In this document: positions 36,185 to 45,687 of the stretch, piece after piece
How the letters are laid out: every line of letters starts with the position of its first letter
Numbering within the stretch: the first letter of the stretch is position 1
From: Pseudomonadota bacterium
GTDB taxonomy: Bacteria > Pseudomonadota > Alphaproteobacteria > UBA8366
Assembly (NCBI GenBank): GCA_036339585.1
Contig: JAYZAS010000012.1
Coordinates: 62,001-126,000 of the forward strand
Reading direction: 5' to 3'
DNA: 64,000 bases
The notes under the pieces: generated by a model
Databases searched by the model: none
What the model was told of the DNA's origin: nothing
What the model saw: only the letters and a program-made list of their open reading frames with translations
Program-made: the position numbers and the translations under genes

Positions 36185-38170
36185 TTATGCTGCCTTTGAG
36201 CCTTTCCCACCTGGCAACTTTGCTCGACCCCAATTGATGATCCCCCCCTCAAGTAAAATTTCCACCTGTCGCGGCGAAAGCATATGGCTGATGGGGATTA
36301 CTAAATCTCTGTCTTTTACAATTAATTTAATTTTGGTTCCTGTAGCGATAGCTTCGCGCGCCTTTTCAAGGACTAGAATGTCACCCACCTCTATCTTATC
36401 AAAATCACGGGGATCGTCGAAGGTGACTGGCAATAGCCCACCATTTATCATGTTTTGCCAGAAGATACGCGCAAAACTCTTAGCAATGACTATCTTTAAT
36501 CCTAGATATTGCGGCGCTAAAACTGCATGCACGCGACTAGACCCCTGACCAAAATTTTCCCCTCCAATCCACAGATGCCCTCCATCATCCTTAATAGCAA
36601 GAGCCCGTTCGGCTAGGGTTGGATCATCGCGCATAAGCGTAAATTCAGCGGTTTTCTGAATGTTTGAGCGATAAGGTAATACCTCCGCTCCTGCTGGTGC
36701 CAAGGCATCGGTATCGATATTATCACCTAGCTTGATTAAAACAGGAAGCTCAATACGTTCTGGAAAAGGCTTTATCTCAGGTAAGGGTGCGGTATGGACC
36801 CCCTTTTGTATTGTTATCCTTTTTGCCTCCTCAATCGGCAACGGTTGAATAAGCGCATCCGGTAGAGCAATCCATTGGTCAGGCTGTGTGACCTTTGGGT
36901 ACTCGATATCTAGCTCCCGGGGATCTGTTATTTCTCCCGTTATCGCACCTGCGGTGACCACTTCTGGACTGCAAAGCCAAACACGATCACCTTTCACACC
37001 AGAGCGACCAGGAAAATTGCGTGGTGTAGTACGAAGTGAATTAGTACCACTGGCTACTGCCTGCCCCATTCCCATACATCCATTGCAACCGGCTTGATGC
37101 ATACGGGCACCAAAAGCTATCAAGCTAGCGAGATGTCCCTGATCAAGGAGATTAGCGAGCATTTCGCGCGACGTCGGGTTGACATCGTAAGATACAGATT
37201 CCGCCTTGATCTGACCTGTTACCATCATCGCAGCTACAGCAAAATCACGATAACCAGGATTAGCTGATGAGCCGATATAACCCTGCGATATTTTTTCGCC
37301 AGCAGAATCTCGCACTGGAACAACGTTTCCAGGACTTGAGGGCCTAGCTATTAGAGGTTCAAGTGCCGAAAGCTCGATTTTATCATAAATGTCGTATGTA
37401 GCTCCGTTGTCGGCAATAATTTCAGTGAATTCTTCATGTCGGCCAACTGCTTTGAGGTATCGCTGCACTTCACCATCAGCAGGAAAAACGGTGGTCGTTG
37501 CGCCTAGTTCAGCCCCCATATTTGCGATTACATGACGGTCCATCGCAGTCAGGCAGCGAAGACCCGGACCATAATATTCTATAATCCGGCCTACCCCTCC
37601 CTTGACACCATATCGTCGGAGCATTTCTAAAATTACATCCTTAGCACTCACCCAATCATTCAATTCTCCGGTAAGCTCTATACCCCATATTTTTGGCATA
37701 ACGATAGAAATCGGCATGCCAGCTAGTGCCATGCCAACCTCAATTGACCCGGTCCCCATACCGAGCATTCCAAGTGAACCGGCTGAACAAGTATGGCTAT
37801 CACCACCTATTAACGTTGCACCGGGCCGACCAAGGCGCTCCATATGCACCGGATGACTTATACCATTGCCAGCTGGACTGTAGTGCATGCCAAATCTCTG
37901 GCAAGTTGTCTTCAAAAATTGATGGTCCTCTGCAGCACGATTATCGGTCTGCAGTAGATTATGATCAACATATTGACAAGCAACCTCCATCTGAATGCGC
38001 TCTATATCCAGCGCCTCAAGTACTAATGCTGTGGGAAGCCCAAGTGTATCCTGACAAAGCCCTTGATCAATCTTAAGTGAGATCTCGTCGCCCGGCGTCA
38101 TACTGCCATGAACAAGGTGTGTTTCAATCAGTTTCTCAGTAACATTTAATTCTGATTTGGTGGCCATCAT
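36185..38170 (-). CDS. fused aconitase/homoaconitase-family hydro-lyase
   Basis: 661 residues from ATG 38170 (GGGGGAGA site); a longer frame exists but lacks support. The large-subunit region carries GGDSHTCSAGSLGMLGMG and the 4Fe-4S cysteines in AGCNGCMGMGQ, with the substrate block NFPGRSGVKGDRVWLCSPE. The swivelling small-subunit domain is fused at the C-terminus (ENFGQGSSRVHAVLAPQYLG). The fusion and these blocks best fit the Aquifex-type aconitate hydratase family. In the usual GSSREHA motif the Glu is Val here. Aconitate or a homologous hydroxy-acid such as isopropylmalate, homocitrate or methylcitrate could be the substrate. It is convergent with the SDR gene. Confidence 0.82.
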   Translation of the reverse strand: MMATKSELNVTEKLIETHLVHGSMTPGDEISLKIDQGLCQDTLGLPTALVLEALDIERIQMEVACQYVDHNLLQTDNRAAEDHQFLKTTCQRFGMHYSPAGNGISHPVHMERLGRPGATLIGGDSHTCSAGSLGMLGMGTGSIEVGMALAGMPISIVMPKIWGIELTGELNDWVSAKDVILEMLRRYGVKGGVGRIIEYYGPGLRCLTAMDRHVIANMGAELGATTTVFPADGEVQRYLKAVGRHEEFTEIIADNGATYDIYDKIELSALEPLIARPSSPGNVVPVRDSAGEKISQGYIGSSANPGYRDFAVAAMMVTGQIKAESVSYDVNPTSREMLANLLDQGHLASLIAFGARMHQAGCNGCMGMGQAVASGTNSLRTTPRNFPGRSGVKGDRVWLCSPEVVTAGAITGEITDPRELDIEYPKVTQPDQWIALPDALIQPLPIEEAKRITIQKGVHTAPLPEIKPFPERIELPVLIKLGDNIDTDALAPAGAEVLPYRSNIQKTAEFTLMRDDPTLAERALAIKDDGGHLWIGGENFGQGSSRVHAVLAPQYLGLKIVIAKSFARIFWQNMINGGLLPVTFDDPRDFDKIEVGDILVLEKAREAIATGTKIKLIVKDRDLVIPISHMLSPRQVEILLEGGIINWGRAKLPGGKGSKAA

Positions 38171-38591
38171 GCAGTCTCCCCCTACATTAAACCAATCTAT
38201 GGCGACACGCTTCCACCTCGAAGAGCTATGACGCTCTCTCATTTTACTTTTATTTGTCAAATTGTAGCAAGAGACACATCACTTTTTCCTACTGTTTAGC
38301 AAATCTTCGAGCCGCCCTAGTGCGGGTACAATTATGTCTATCTATCCAGAACGACATAAAGTGCCAGCATCGGATTTCTGAGAAAAAGTAGTGACCCAAG
38401 CGGGATTTAGCGCTTCCCATAAAATCAGTAACTTATCAACTGTGTAGCAAGTCCAACTTACTCATTTATACCAATATTTGTTGGAAGAGTGACTACACTT
38501 ACGACGAAAATCACGAAATCTTAAAAATAATTAAACCAAATCGAAATACTTCTTTCGTTGTATCGGCAAAATGATATTTTCGGAGCCAATT
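38171..38591. other. intergenic region containing the left island boundary
   Basis: About 420 bases between the aconitase and the choice-of-anchor I gene. It contains the degenerate tRNA-Glu-like repeat at 38371-38408. No gene is seen. I take this as the probable outer junction of the island region that ends at 49.9 kb. Confidence 0.45.
38371..38408. repeat. degenerate attachment-site copy (tRNA-Glu 3' end)
   Basis: The sequence cggatttctgagaaaaag at 38371-38388, then gtgacccaagcgggattt at 38391-38408, resembles 49896-49935, the flank and 3' end of tRNA-Glu, with two missing bases and a few substitutions. It extends into the flank beyond the tRNA, so it is not just a conserved tRNA motif. 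It is probably the far attachment site of an older insertion. Confidence 0.6.
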
Positions 38592-40085
38592 ATGTCAAAC
38601 TTTCTCATAGAAAAAACGCTTACGTTCGCAACAGCTCTTCTCCTCTCTTCGACTCTGGCTGCTAAAGCACTTGAAATGACAGAAATCAGCCAAATCCAAA
38701 TCGGAAATGGTAAAGGCTATGCGGAAATGATCAAGTACCACGGCGGATCACAAAGCTTCATGGTTACAGCTTCCAAAACAGGGACAATAGAGCGGATATC
38801 AATAGCGAACCCAACCAAGCTCAGAATGATGGATCCTTTAGATCTGAGCGGCGGCGATGTCACTGCGGTTGCAGTGCATAACGATTTTGTTGCTGCAACG
38901 ATAAAAGCCAAAACAGCTGATGCACCAGGAATGTTGAAACTTTTCGACACTAACGGTAATTTGCTAGCCGCCTTCGAAACAGGCTCACTCCCGGACAATG
39001 TGGCGTTCTCACCAAATGGACGCTATTTGCTGACTGCCAACGAGGGCGAGCCTTCGGATGACTACGCGGTTGATCCAGAGGGTAGTTTTACTCTTGTTGA
39101 TCTTGGAGCCGGTGTAGACAAAGCTAAAGTCACGCAGCTTTCTATGGCAGGTGTCGATGCTCCGGCTGGAAGTCGGATTGTTAAGACCGGCAGCAGCTTT
39201 GCTATCGATGCCGAACCTGAATATGTAGCCTTCGCCCCGGATGGAAAGTCCGCCTATGTAACACTTCAGGAAAACAATGCAGTCGCTGTAATAGATGTCG
39301 AGTCCGCACAAATCTTGAAAGTGGTCGGCCTTGGCGTGAAGAATGTATCTCGAACGAGCCACGATATGTCCAATAAGGATGGCGGTATAAATATGAGGCG
39401 TTGGCCTGTGCTAATGATGTATCAGCCAGATGCTATTGCAGCTTATAATGTGAAAGGAGCTACTTATTTTGTGACCGCCAATGAAGGTGATGCAAAGAAT
39501 TATAATGGCTTTTCTGAAGAGACCCGCGTAGCAAAACTCACTCTGGATAGCACTATGTTTCCAAACGCCGAGGAATTACAGAAGCCCGAGCATCTTGGCA
39601 GACTGAAGACCACAAAGACTATGGGTGACACGGATGGCGACGGCGACCACGATCTCATCTTTGCCTACGGTGGGCGGTCATTTTCGATCTGGATGGCAAA
39701 CGGCACACTTGTGTTCGATAGTGGTAACGCCTTTGAGCGCGTCATATCAAAGCGGTCTCCACAATCCTTCAATGCTAATGGTGGTGTAAAGGAAGTAGAC
39801 GACAGATCGGATGACAAAGGTCCCGAGCCAGAGGCACTGGCGCTTGGCGAGATCGAAGGCAGGATTTATGCCTTCATTGGTATGGAACGAAATAATGCGA
39901 TTTTCGCGTATGACATCACACTACCATCTGATCCTCATATGGTTGGCTACATGATGCCTTCCGCCAATCACAAATCGCCAGAGGGTCTTGAGTTCATTGC
40001 AGCTAAAGACAGCCCAACCGGAAGGCCACTCCTTGCAATTGCATACGAAATGACGGGTACGGTCGGCATTTACGAGATCAATTGA
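38592..40085 (+). CDS. secreted choice-of-anchor I family beta-propeller protein
   Basis: 497 residues from ATG 38592, with a signal peptide ending in LAAKALEM. The body repeats a WD/YVTN-like beta-propeller pattern: GSLPDNVAFSPNGRYLLTAN, EPEYVAFAPDGKSAYVTLQ and ATYFVTANEGDAKNYNGF. It ends with PEGLEFIAAKDSPTGRPLL. These blocks define the choice-of-anchor I family, which is often annotated as alkaline phosphatase-like but whose activity is mostly unknown. It is the first island gene after the left repeat. Acidic loops (DTDGDGDHD) may bind calcium. Confidence 0.8.
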   Translation: MSNFLIEKTLTFATALLLSSTLAAKALEMTEISQIQIGNGKGYAEMIKYHGGSQSFMVTASKTGTIERISIANPTKLRMMDPLDLSGGDVTAVAVHNDFVAATIKAKTADAPGMLKLFDTNGNLLAAFETGSLPDNVAFSPNGRYLLTANEGEPSDDYAVDPEGSFTLVDLGAGVDKAKVTQLSMAGVDAPAGSRIVKTGSSFAIDAEPEYVAFAPDGKSAYVTLQENNAVAVIDVESAQILKVVGLGVKNVSRTSHDMSNKDGGINMRRWPVLMMYQPDAIAAYNVKGATYFVTANEGDAKNYNGFSEETRVAKLTLDSTMFPNAEELQKPEHLGRLKTTKTMGDTDGDGDHDLIFAYGGRSFSIWMANGTLVFDSGNAFERVISKRSPQSFNANGGVKEVDDRSDDKGPEPEALALGEIEGRIYAFIGMERNNAIFAYDITLPSDPHMVGYMMPSANHKSPEGLEFIAAKDSPTGRPLLAIAYEMTGTVGIYEIN

Positions 40086-40527
40086 CCACAATTTTTGCAA
40101 GTTTATTGAATAATCAACTACATACGACTCATGCTAAAACCTACTGACGAGAAACTCTGACAGTGCTTCTTGCGTCCTTGCAAGCGGGAGCAATTTGCTG
40201 GTACGAAATTATTTTTAGCGTTTCTGATCAAAAGACTTGAGCATATAATCAAACATTAAATTTTAAATTTTGCAAAGCTTATACACGATGCCAAAGATAA
40301 GATATTAGCTGAGTTGGTAAATTTTTACTCTGTATGCGAAAGCACGGAATAATCCTGATTTGTACGCAAAAAATTGTGGGACTGATCTCATTAGAAAGAC
40401 TGGATCTACAATCATTGTTGTAATTATTATAGGTCACGAATAACTTTTTCCTTATCTCTTTTCAGGGAGAAAATTATAGTTTTATTGGGATTAATGAACT
40501 TCTTTATCAGACAATGTGGACAAAACA
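40086..40527. other. intergenic region
   Basis: About 440 AT-rich bases between the choice-of-anchor I gene and the cytochrome c' gene. I find no coding region, RNA or strong hairpin in it. Confidence 0.4.
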
Positions 40528-41016
40528 ATGAACTCAGTGATTAAAGTGAACACGATATTGTTTTTAGTTTTTTCAATTATCTATTTTATAGATATTGGTC
40601 CAGTAAGGGCAGAAACAGACATTGTGATTGAGCAGCGTATCAAACTCATGCGCACAGATGTTCTTGTTAACTTCAGAGTGATAAAGGCATATGTGAAGGA
40701 AGGTAAAGGATCAATCGAGGAGGTTAGTGCAGCTGCCAAAGTTCTTGCCGCGGCAGCCGACAAATTTCTACCTCTTTTTGTTAAAGGAACGGGCAGACCT
40801 GATGTTAATGAAACAAAAACAAGGTCAATTCAAGAGATTTGGGATGAGTGGCCGGCTTTCGAAAAAGCTAATGATGCAATGCGCAGGAATGCAAACAATA
40901 TTGTTCGTCAGGCCTCAGAAGGTCTGACTGATGAGCTGGGACAAACATTTGTATTACTGGGCAAAGAAGCTTGTAGAGCGTGCCACAAACAGTTCCGAGG
41001 ACCCAAAGCAAATTAA
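40528..41016 (+). CDS. cytochrome c' (class II c-type cytochrome)
   Basis: 162 residues from ATG 40528, with a signal peptide ending in GPVRAETD. The heme-binding motif CRACHKQFR is close to the C-terminus, as usual for four-helix class II cytochromes. Conserved features upstream are the helix RIKLMRTDVLVNFRVI and the block EIWDEWPAFEKANDAMRR. These periplasmic proteins bind NO or CO, or act as electron carriers. The diheme cytochrome starts 37 bases after it and the two are likely an operon. Confidence 0.85.
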   Translation: MNSVIKVNTILFLVFSIIYFIDIGPVRAETDIVIEQRIKLMRTDVLVNFRVIKAYVKEGKGSIEEVSAAAKVLAAAADKFLPLFVKGTGRPDVNETKTRSIQEIWDEWPAFEKANDAMRRNANNIVRQASEGLTDELGQTFVLLGKEACRACHKQFRGPKAN

Positions 41017-41052
41017 AATGAGGCTGATGCAATTAGATCAAAACTAAAAGAT

Positions 41053-41928
41053 ATGTCCTTCCATCAGATCCTCGGTATTGTGTTCCTAGCGATTATTTCC
41101 CTCATGCTAAACAAAAAACCGCAAGCAACAGAATTAAAAAGAGGACAATATATATACAACTCATCTGGGTGCGGTAGCTGCCACGGAATTGAAGACCACA
41201 CAAAAACAAGAGCTGGCGCCAATATTCTCCCGATGGCAGGAGGTCGGCGCATAAAAACTCCATACGGCGTTTTTCACAGTCCAAACATTACGCCAGATAA
41301 AGTAACTGGAATAGGAAGTTGGACTTTTAAAGAATTCCGTAAATCTATGACAGAAGGCAAAGCACCAGATGGCATGCCTTATTATCCTGTATTTCCATAT
41401 ACGTCCTATAAATCAATGACAGAACGGGATTTACGGGACCTCTGGAACTTTATAAGATCTCAGCCGGCATATTTTAAGCCAAACAAACCGCACGAACTGG
41501 ATTTTCCATTCAGCATTCGGACCTTAATGTATATCTGGCAATTCCTATTTTTTGAAACACGACCCACAGTGATTCCTGATAATCTCAACCCTGCGGATTG
41601 GAAACGTGGGGCTTATCTAGTAAAAGTACTTGGGCATTGCGGAGAATGTCATACGCCTAGAAACATTTTTGGCGCCATGAACTTAAAGTTGGAACTCAGT
41701 GGCAATCCTCGCGATCTTGATGGAAAAATTCCAGATCTAACATCTAAAAATAGTCAAGGAATATTCTCATGGACCAAACAAGATATTGAAGAGTACTTAT
41801 CTAGCGGAATGACACCAGAGGGCGACTTTGCCGGCGGGAAAATGGCTGAAGTTATAGAAAACTCAACTTCAAAGCTAAGTCCTGCTGATGTTGAGGCTAT
41901 AGCCGTATATCTCAAATCACTACATTAA
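41053..41928 (+). CDS. diheme c-type cytochrome
   Basis: 291 residues with an uncleaved or cleaved N-terminal hydrophobic segment (ILGIVFLAIISLML). Two heme motifs are present: CGSCHG (C40-C43-H44) and CGECHT (C196-C199-H200). The tail EAIAVYLKSLH is the last helix of class I cytochromes. The block SPNITPDKVTGIGSWTFKEF with the MPYYPVFPYTSYK segment is shared with cytochrome subunits of membrane-bound alcohol/aldehyde-type dehydrogenases. No catalytic partner is adjacent. In the window, cytochrome c' upstream is the likely redox partner. Confidence 0.82.
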   Translation: MSFHQILGIVFLAIISLMLNKKPQATELKRGQYIYNSSGCGSCHGIEDHTKTRAGANILPMAGGRRIKTPYGVFHSPNITPDKVTGIGSWTFKEFRKSMTEGKAPDGMPYYPVFPYTSYKSMTERDLRDLWNFIRSQPAYFKPNKPHELDFPFSIRTLMYIWQFLFFETRPTVIPDNLNPADWKRGAYLVKVLGHCGECHTPRNIFGAMNLKLELSGNPRDLDGKIPDLTSKNSQGIFSWTKQDIEEYLSSGMTPEGDFAGGKMAEVIENSTSKLSPADVEAIAVYLKSLH

Positions 41929-42065
41929 GTATAAGCATTTCGAAAAAGTTAATTACTTATTTTTAATGTTCTAAACAAAAAGCACCGATTGTGGTATGAT
42001 CTAGAACTAGATTGGATTAAATAAAATATAATCCTATCTTTTATGGAACTTTAAGAGGGGTTATC

Positions 42066-42179
42066 ATGAAAGTTTTTAAACAAAAATTGTATCCAAAATT
42101 GTATGTGGCAGGTGTTCTTGCCTCTTTTGCAGTACTAACAGCATGCAAAGCTACCGGTGGCGGTGGCGGCGGCTGCTAG
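42066..42179 (+). CDS. 37-residue lipoprotein with Gly6-Cys tail
   Basis: A start codon at 42066 with AAGAGGGG before it opens a 37-codon gene. The peptide is a lipoprotein signal: MKVFKQKLYPKLYVAGVLA, then SFAVLTAC with the lipobox LTAC. The mature part is only CKATGGGGGGC, a glycine run ending in a second cysteine. It is followed at once by a strong terminator. A possible TATGAT -10 element and a small palindrome (tctagaactaga, about 42000-42011) lie upstream. The peptide belongs to no family I know; it is loosely like entericidin-type micro-lipoproteins. Confidence 0.72.
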   Translation: MKVFKQKLYPKLYVAGVLASFAVLTACKATGGGGGGC

Positions 42180-42190
42180 CAACATTTCTG

Positions 42191-42222
42191 ATCGGTTACG
42201 GCATTGCCGTAACCGGTCTTTC
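42191..42222 (+). terminator. terminator after the micro-lipoprotein gene
   Basis: cggttacggc (42193-42202) and gccgtaaccg (42206-42215) form a perfect 10-bp stem with a 3-base loop, extendable by two pairs, followed by TCTTTC. It is 12 bases after the stop codon and supports a separate short transcript for that gene. Confidence 0.85.
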
Positions 42223-42260
42223 ATGTGCGTGGCAAGAAATTTAACAGGCGGTTTAATGCA

Positions 42261-43229
42261 CTACCGTTGACATGTATCGCTGATAACAATATCTAAAGCT
42301 CCAGTTTTAAAATGCCTTTCATCATATGCCATATCAAATGAGTTAAAATTCAGCTTAGAGATGTGAATGACGTCGAAGACCTTGCTTTTGTGGATAGAAC
42401 AAATTAGCGTTTGATAGTCGGCTTCAATATTTTTTTTCTCAGCGTTTTCGCTTCCTAGGTACCAGTAAGGAGGGAAAATAATAATCTTGAATTTATTAGA
42501 TACAGTCTTTTGTAATTCTTTAATTCGAGACAGCCACGTACGGACATGCGTTAAGCGATGGCTGAAATTTTTGGAGAAATAGTGTTTCCGGATTGATTTC
42601 GAATTACCCACATTAGATCCAAAGTATTTCCCTTGTATCCTAGCTGCAGCTAGCATTAAATCGTGATAAAATGGGATTTTAAATATCCGGACAAGATCAG
42701 TTGAAGTTAGTGGTATAAAATTATCCGGATCCCAGAGTGGATCTACTCTAAAAATATCTGTTCCGAAATTAAATCCTATTATAATGTCATTACTTTTTAC
42801 GGTTTTATTTTGAATTAAAAATTTCATTTGGTTGTATGATTGCAAAGGCCCGTTATTAGGTGCCGCAAAAATAGTTATATTTTTATTTTTTAATATCCTA
42901 GTCAGATCATGTGGATATTTTTCATTCCTGTCTGACCAATCCATGCCAAGTAATTGGCTTTCACCAAAGGCAGTAATGTTATTCAAGGCACCGGTACCAA
43001 TATATCGTCCACTCTGCCCCGATGTTTGCATATAAACTTTTTTTCCACCAAAAAAATAACAGAAATCTCGCTCAGAAGGCAGATGCGAGTATTCTCCGTT
43101 ATAACCATATGGTATAAAGGAAAAACAGGAAGAGGCAGCATCTCTAACAAAAATTACCAAGTTAAAAACAAAAAAAGAAAATACCACTACCCAAAATAGA
43201 TCGAGATTGGATTTCTGATGTTTGTGCAT
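42261..43229 (-). CDS. SGNH/GDSL-like membrane-anchored protein
   Basis: About 322 residues from ATG 43229 (a longer frame starts at 43268). A membrane segment lies at residues 12-32 (FWVVVFSFFVFNLVIFV). The rest looks extracytoplasmic and shows SGNH hydrolase landmarks: ITAFGESQLLG (block I, Ser in GES), IIGFNFGTDIF (block III) and AYDERHFKTGALDI (block V, D-x-x-H). Such proteins remove or add acyl groups on sugars. The start overlaps the divergent ferritin-like gene by 12 bases, so the 5' end may be shorter in reality. SGNH proteins commonly accompany NodU-type carbamoyltransferases. Confidence 0.65.
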   Translation of the reverse strand: MHKHQKSNLDLFWVVVFSFFVFNLVIFVRDAASSCFSFIPYGYNGEYSHLPSERDFCYFFGGKKVYMQTSGQSGRYIGTGALNNITAFGESQLLGMDWSDRNEKYPHDLTRILKNKNITIFAAPNNGPLQSYNQMKFLIQNKTVKSNDIIIGFNFGTDIFRVDPLWDPDNFIPLTSTDLVRIFKIPFYHDLMLAAARIQGKYFGSNVGNSKSIRKHYFSKNFSHRLTHVRTWLSRIKELQKTVSNKFKIIIFPPYWYLGSENAEKKNIEADYQTLICSIHKSKVFDVIHISKLNFNSFDMAYDERHFKTGALDIVISDTCQR

Positions 43230-43982
43230 GGTCAAATTACAAACTCCAGAGCTAGTAATAAAAAACAAGGAATCAGTAGTGAGACACTAACTGACTTCGC
43301 TTACGCTGAATTCTCCTCGGCCATTGAAATGCTCCATGCTGCCAAACTCACTGAAAGCAGGGGCTTAGCCAAAGGTTTTCTTAATCATTGCTTAGATGAA
43401 TATCGACACACAAGTTTTTTTTTGAAAGTAGTAAAAGAAAAATCTTCAACCTCTTATTTCCAGCCTCGATTTACAATTGCGCGGGGGTTTATAGACGGGG
43501 AATATTTTCTATTTGAAAAAATGAATTTGAGAGCTTTTGCTGCTTTTGTCGCAGTTAACGAACAGGAAGCAAAAAAACTATTTACTAAGCTCTCAAGTGA
43601 CATAGGAGATATTGAACCAGAAACTAATAAAGAATTAAATCAAATCATTGCAGATGAAGTAGAACACGAGAAAACAGCACAAAGCCTCAATTCTGACTTC
43701 AAGGCATTATTGTTGGATGAAGAACGCCATGCAAGATTATCATTCGGTTTTCTCGACAAGCTAGGCAGGCCATTCGCTAATGCAGTATTGGCAAAGAAAT
43801 ACTTCGTAACTAACAAAATCCGTCACCTAGTAGCTCGTAAAATGTTTTTGAAAACAGCACTTGAAAATTTCTTTATGTTCTTTGCAATTATGCTAATTTT
43901 CCCCTTTTCTAAAGTATTCCGAATACGTCCACTCAATAATAAAGAAATATATTCAAGTAAAAATGCATCCAGTATGATATGA
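43218..43982 (+). CDS. ferritin-like diiron protein, carbamoyltransferase neighbour
   Basis: 254 residues, mostly helical. Four ExxH pairs occur: EMLH (37-40), EYRH (61-64), EVEH (147-150) and EERH (168-171), plus E115/E117 in VAVNEQEAKK. This is more than enough for a diiron site in a ferritin-like four-helix bundle. The C-terminal part (ALENFFMFFAIMLIFPFSKV) is hydrophobic and may anchor it to the membrane. The carbamoyltransferase start overlaps its stop (ATGA). It is not a known ferritin or ribonucleotide reductase; a monooxygenase acting on the same product as the carbamoyltransferase is plausible. The start is tentative because it overlaps the divergent gene. Confidence 0.68.
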   Translation: MFVHGQITNSRASNKKQGISSETLTDFAYAEFSSAIEMLHAAKLTESRGLAKGFLNHCLDEYRHTSFFLKVVKEKSSTSYFQPRFTIARGFIDGEYFLFEKMNLRAFAAFVAVNEQEAKKLFTKLSSDIGDIEPETNKELNQIIADEVEHEKTAQSLNSDFKALLLDEERHARLSFGFLDKLGRPFANAVLAKKYFVTNKIRHLVARKMFLKTALENFFMFFAIMLIFPFSKVFRIRPLNNKEIYSSKNASSMI

Positions 43983-45676
43983 ATTACACTATAGGATTAT
44001 CTGGATACTTTCATGATAGTAGTGTATGTCTATTAGAGGGCGGGTCTATTATTGAGTTTGTTAGGGAGGAGACCCTAACTCGTGTAAAGGGCACCAACCA
44101 GTTTCCTCACAGAGCCCTCCGTTTCCTTATCGATAAATATAATTTGGACGATACGAATGTAGATTTTATTTGTTTTTATGAAAAACCTCTCAGAGGTTGG
44201 TTTTCTAGCGTTAATTTTTCTCTCAAACGCCCACTTGATAGGATGGAGTTGCTGAAAAATCAGCTAAAACAGTTCTGGAGTGGCCCTGCAAATGTTAGCC
44301 AGAAAATATTAAAGGTTTTGAAGATAGATGAGCAAAAGATTTTGTTCGCTCCTCATCACCTTAGCCATGTATTAAGTGCTACCCCTTTTCAAAAAGGTCC
44401 CTCCACACAACAATCACTTCATTTTGTTTTCGACGCGGTAGGCGATGGAATCTGCTCATCAATTTTTTATGGAATTCCGTCCTCCCTCCAAATTTTGAGA
44501 CAAGATCAGTATCCTAACTCACTCGGATTGTTCTACTCAGCAGTAACAGAATACTGTGGTTTTAATACAAATGAGGGGGAATTTAAACTTATGGCTTTGG
44601 CAGCTTACGGAAAGCCAATACATTCAGAATTTTTATTGAAAAATGTCATCCGATTTAGCAGTCCAGAACTTAAATTAAACCTAAAATGGTTTAATTTTCA
44701 TAGATCTGTCACTACGAGTTACTCTGACTTGTTTTTAAAGAAATTTGGTCCTGCAGCTCAAGAAAATGATTTAATAGAAGATGCCAATAGATTTAAAGAT
44801 TTTGCAGACTTAGCAGCATCTGCACAAGATGTTACAGAAAGAATAATATGCCGTACAATTTCTTGGGGCATTGAACAAACGGGCATAACATCTATCACCG
44901 TAAGCGGAGGAGTAGCTCAAAACTGTGTCGCAATGCACTCTGCAAGTAAACTAATGGGCGCTTGTGATTTTACTGTGCCACCTTCTCCTGGCGACTCTGG
45001 TGCGGCAATCGGAGCCGCAAATTTTGCTGAAATTATGGCAAACAGGTCACCCGTAAAAATACATGACATTGCTTTTGGGGGATCTTTTTCGCCACCGAAA
45101 AGCGGGCTGTTTGAAGAACTTTTTCAGCTGGTAGCTAAAGAAAATGCATATGTTGAAGTTGCTGAACTTATAAACAACGGCAACATTATATGTACATTCC
45201 TCGGCGGTAATGAAATCGGGCCAAGAGCCTTGGGTTTTAGATCGATCATTTGCTCGGCCGGTAAAGCTCCGGTAGTACAAAGATTAAATACCTTGATAAA
45301 AAAGAGGGAATCTTTTCGGCCTTTGGCTCCCGCAATGACTTCTGAAACCGCCGAAAATTATTTTCACCTAAATAAAAATGCCCTTAGAAATTATAATTGG
45401 ATGGGATTAATTGCATTTGCAAAACCCGAGTTGCCATCGCAGTATAATTGTTGTTTACATGTCGATGGATCTGCGAGGTTGCAAATATTAAAAAAAGACA
45501 TTAGCCCCCTGTATGAAATTTTAGAGCTGGCGGAAGACGAAATATTATTGAACACTTCATTTAATATATCGGGCGATCCGATTGTAGGTGATTACTTTGA
45601 TTGTTACGTCAATATGCAACGGATGGGTTTGGAATACCTAATAACGGATAAAGGGCTTTATAAGTTAATTATATAG
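43979..45676 (+). CDS. NodU/CmcH/TobZ-family O-carbamoyltransferase
   Basis: 565 residues. The N-terminal Kae1-like domain has GLSGYFHDSSVCLLEGGSI, EETLTRVKGTNQFPHRAL and HHLSHVLSATPF (metal/nucleotide site), and later ITVSGGVAQNCVAMH and GDSGAAIGAAN. The C-terminal YrdC-like part carries GGNEIGPRALGFRSIICSA and ESFRPLAPAM. It transfers a carbamoyl group from carbamoyl phosphate through carbamoyl-adenylate to a hydroxyl of a sugar or metabolite. It is coupled by ATGA to the ferritin-like gene and followed by a 51-residue DUF5989-like gene. The acceptor may be a surface polysaccharide or small molecule (inferred from context). Confidence 0.9.
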   Translation: MNYTIGLSGYFHDSSVCLLEGGSIIEFVREETLTRVKGTNQFPHRALRFLIDKYNLDDTNVDFICFYEKPLRGWFSSVNFSLKRPLDRMELLKNQLKQFWSGPANVSQKILKVLKIDEQKILFAPHHLSHVLSATPFQKGPSTQQSLHFVFDAVGDGICSSIFYGIPSSLQILRQDQYPNSLGLFYSAVTEYCGFNTNEGEFKLMALAAYGKPIHSEFLLKNVIRFSSPELKLNLKWFNFHRSVTTSYSDLFLKKFGPAAQENDLIEDANRFKDFADLAASAQDVTERIICRTISWGIEQTGITSITVSGGVAQNCVAMHSASKLMGACDFTVPPSPGDSGAAIGAANFAEIMANRSPVKIHDIAFGGSFSPPKSGLFEELFQLVAKENAYVEVAELINNGNIICTFLGGNEIGPRALGFRSIICSAGKAPVVQRLNTLIKKRESFRPLAPAMTSETAENYFHLNKNALRNYNWMGLIAFAKPELPSQYNCCLHVDGSARLQILKKDISPLYEILELAEDEILLNTSFNISGDPIVGDYFDCYVNMQRMGLEYLITDKGLYKLII

Positions 45677-45687
45677 ATGGACCTTGG

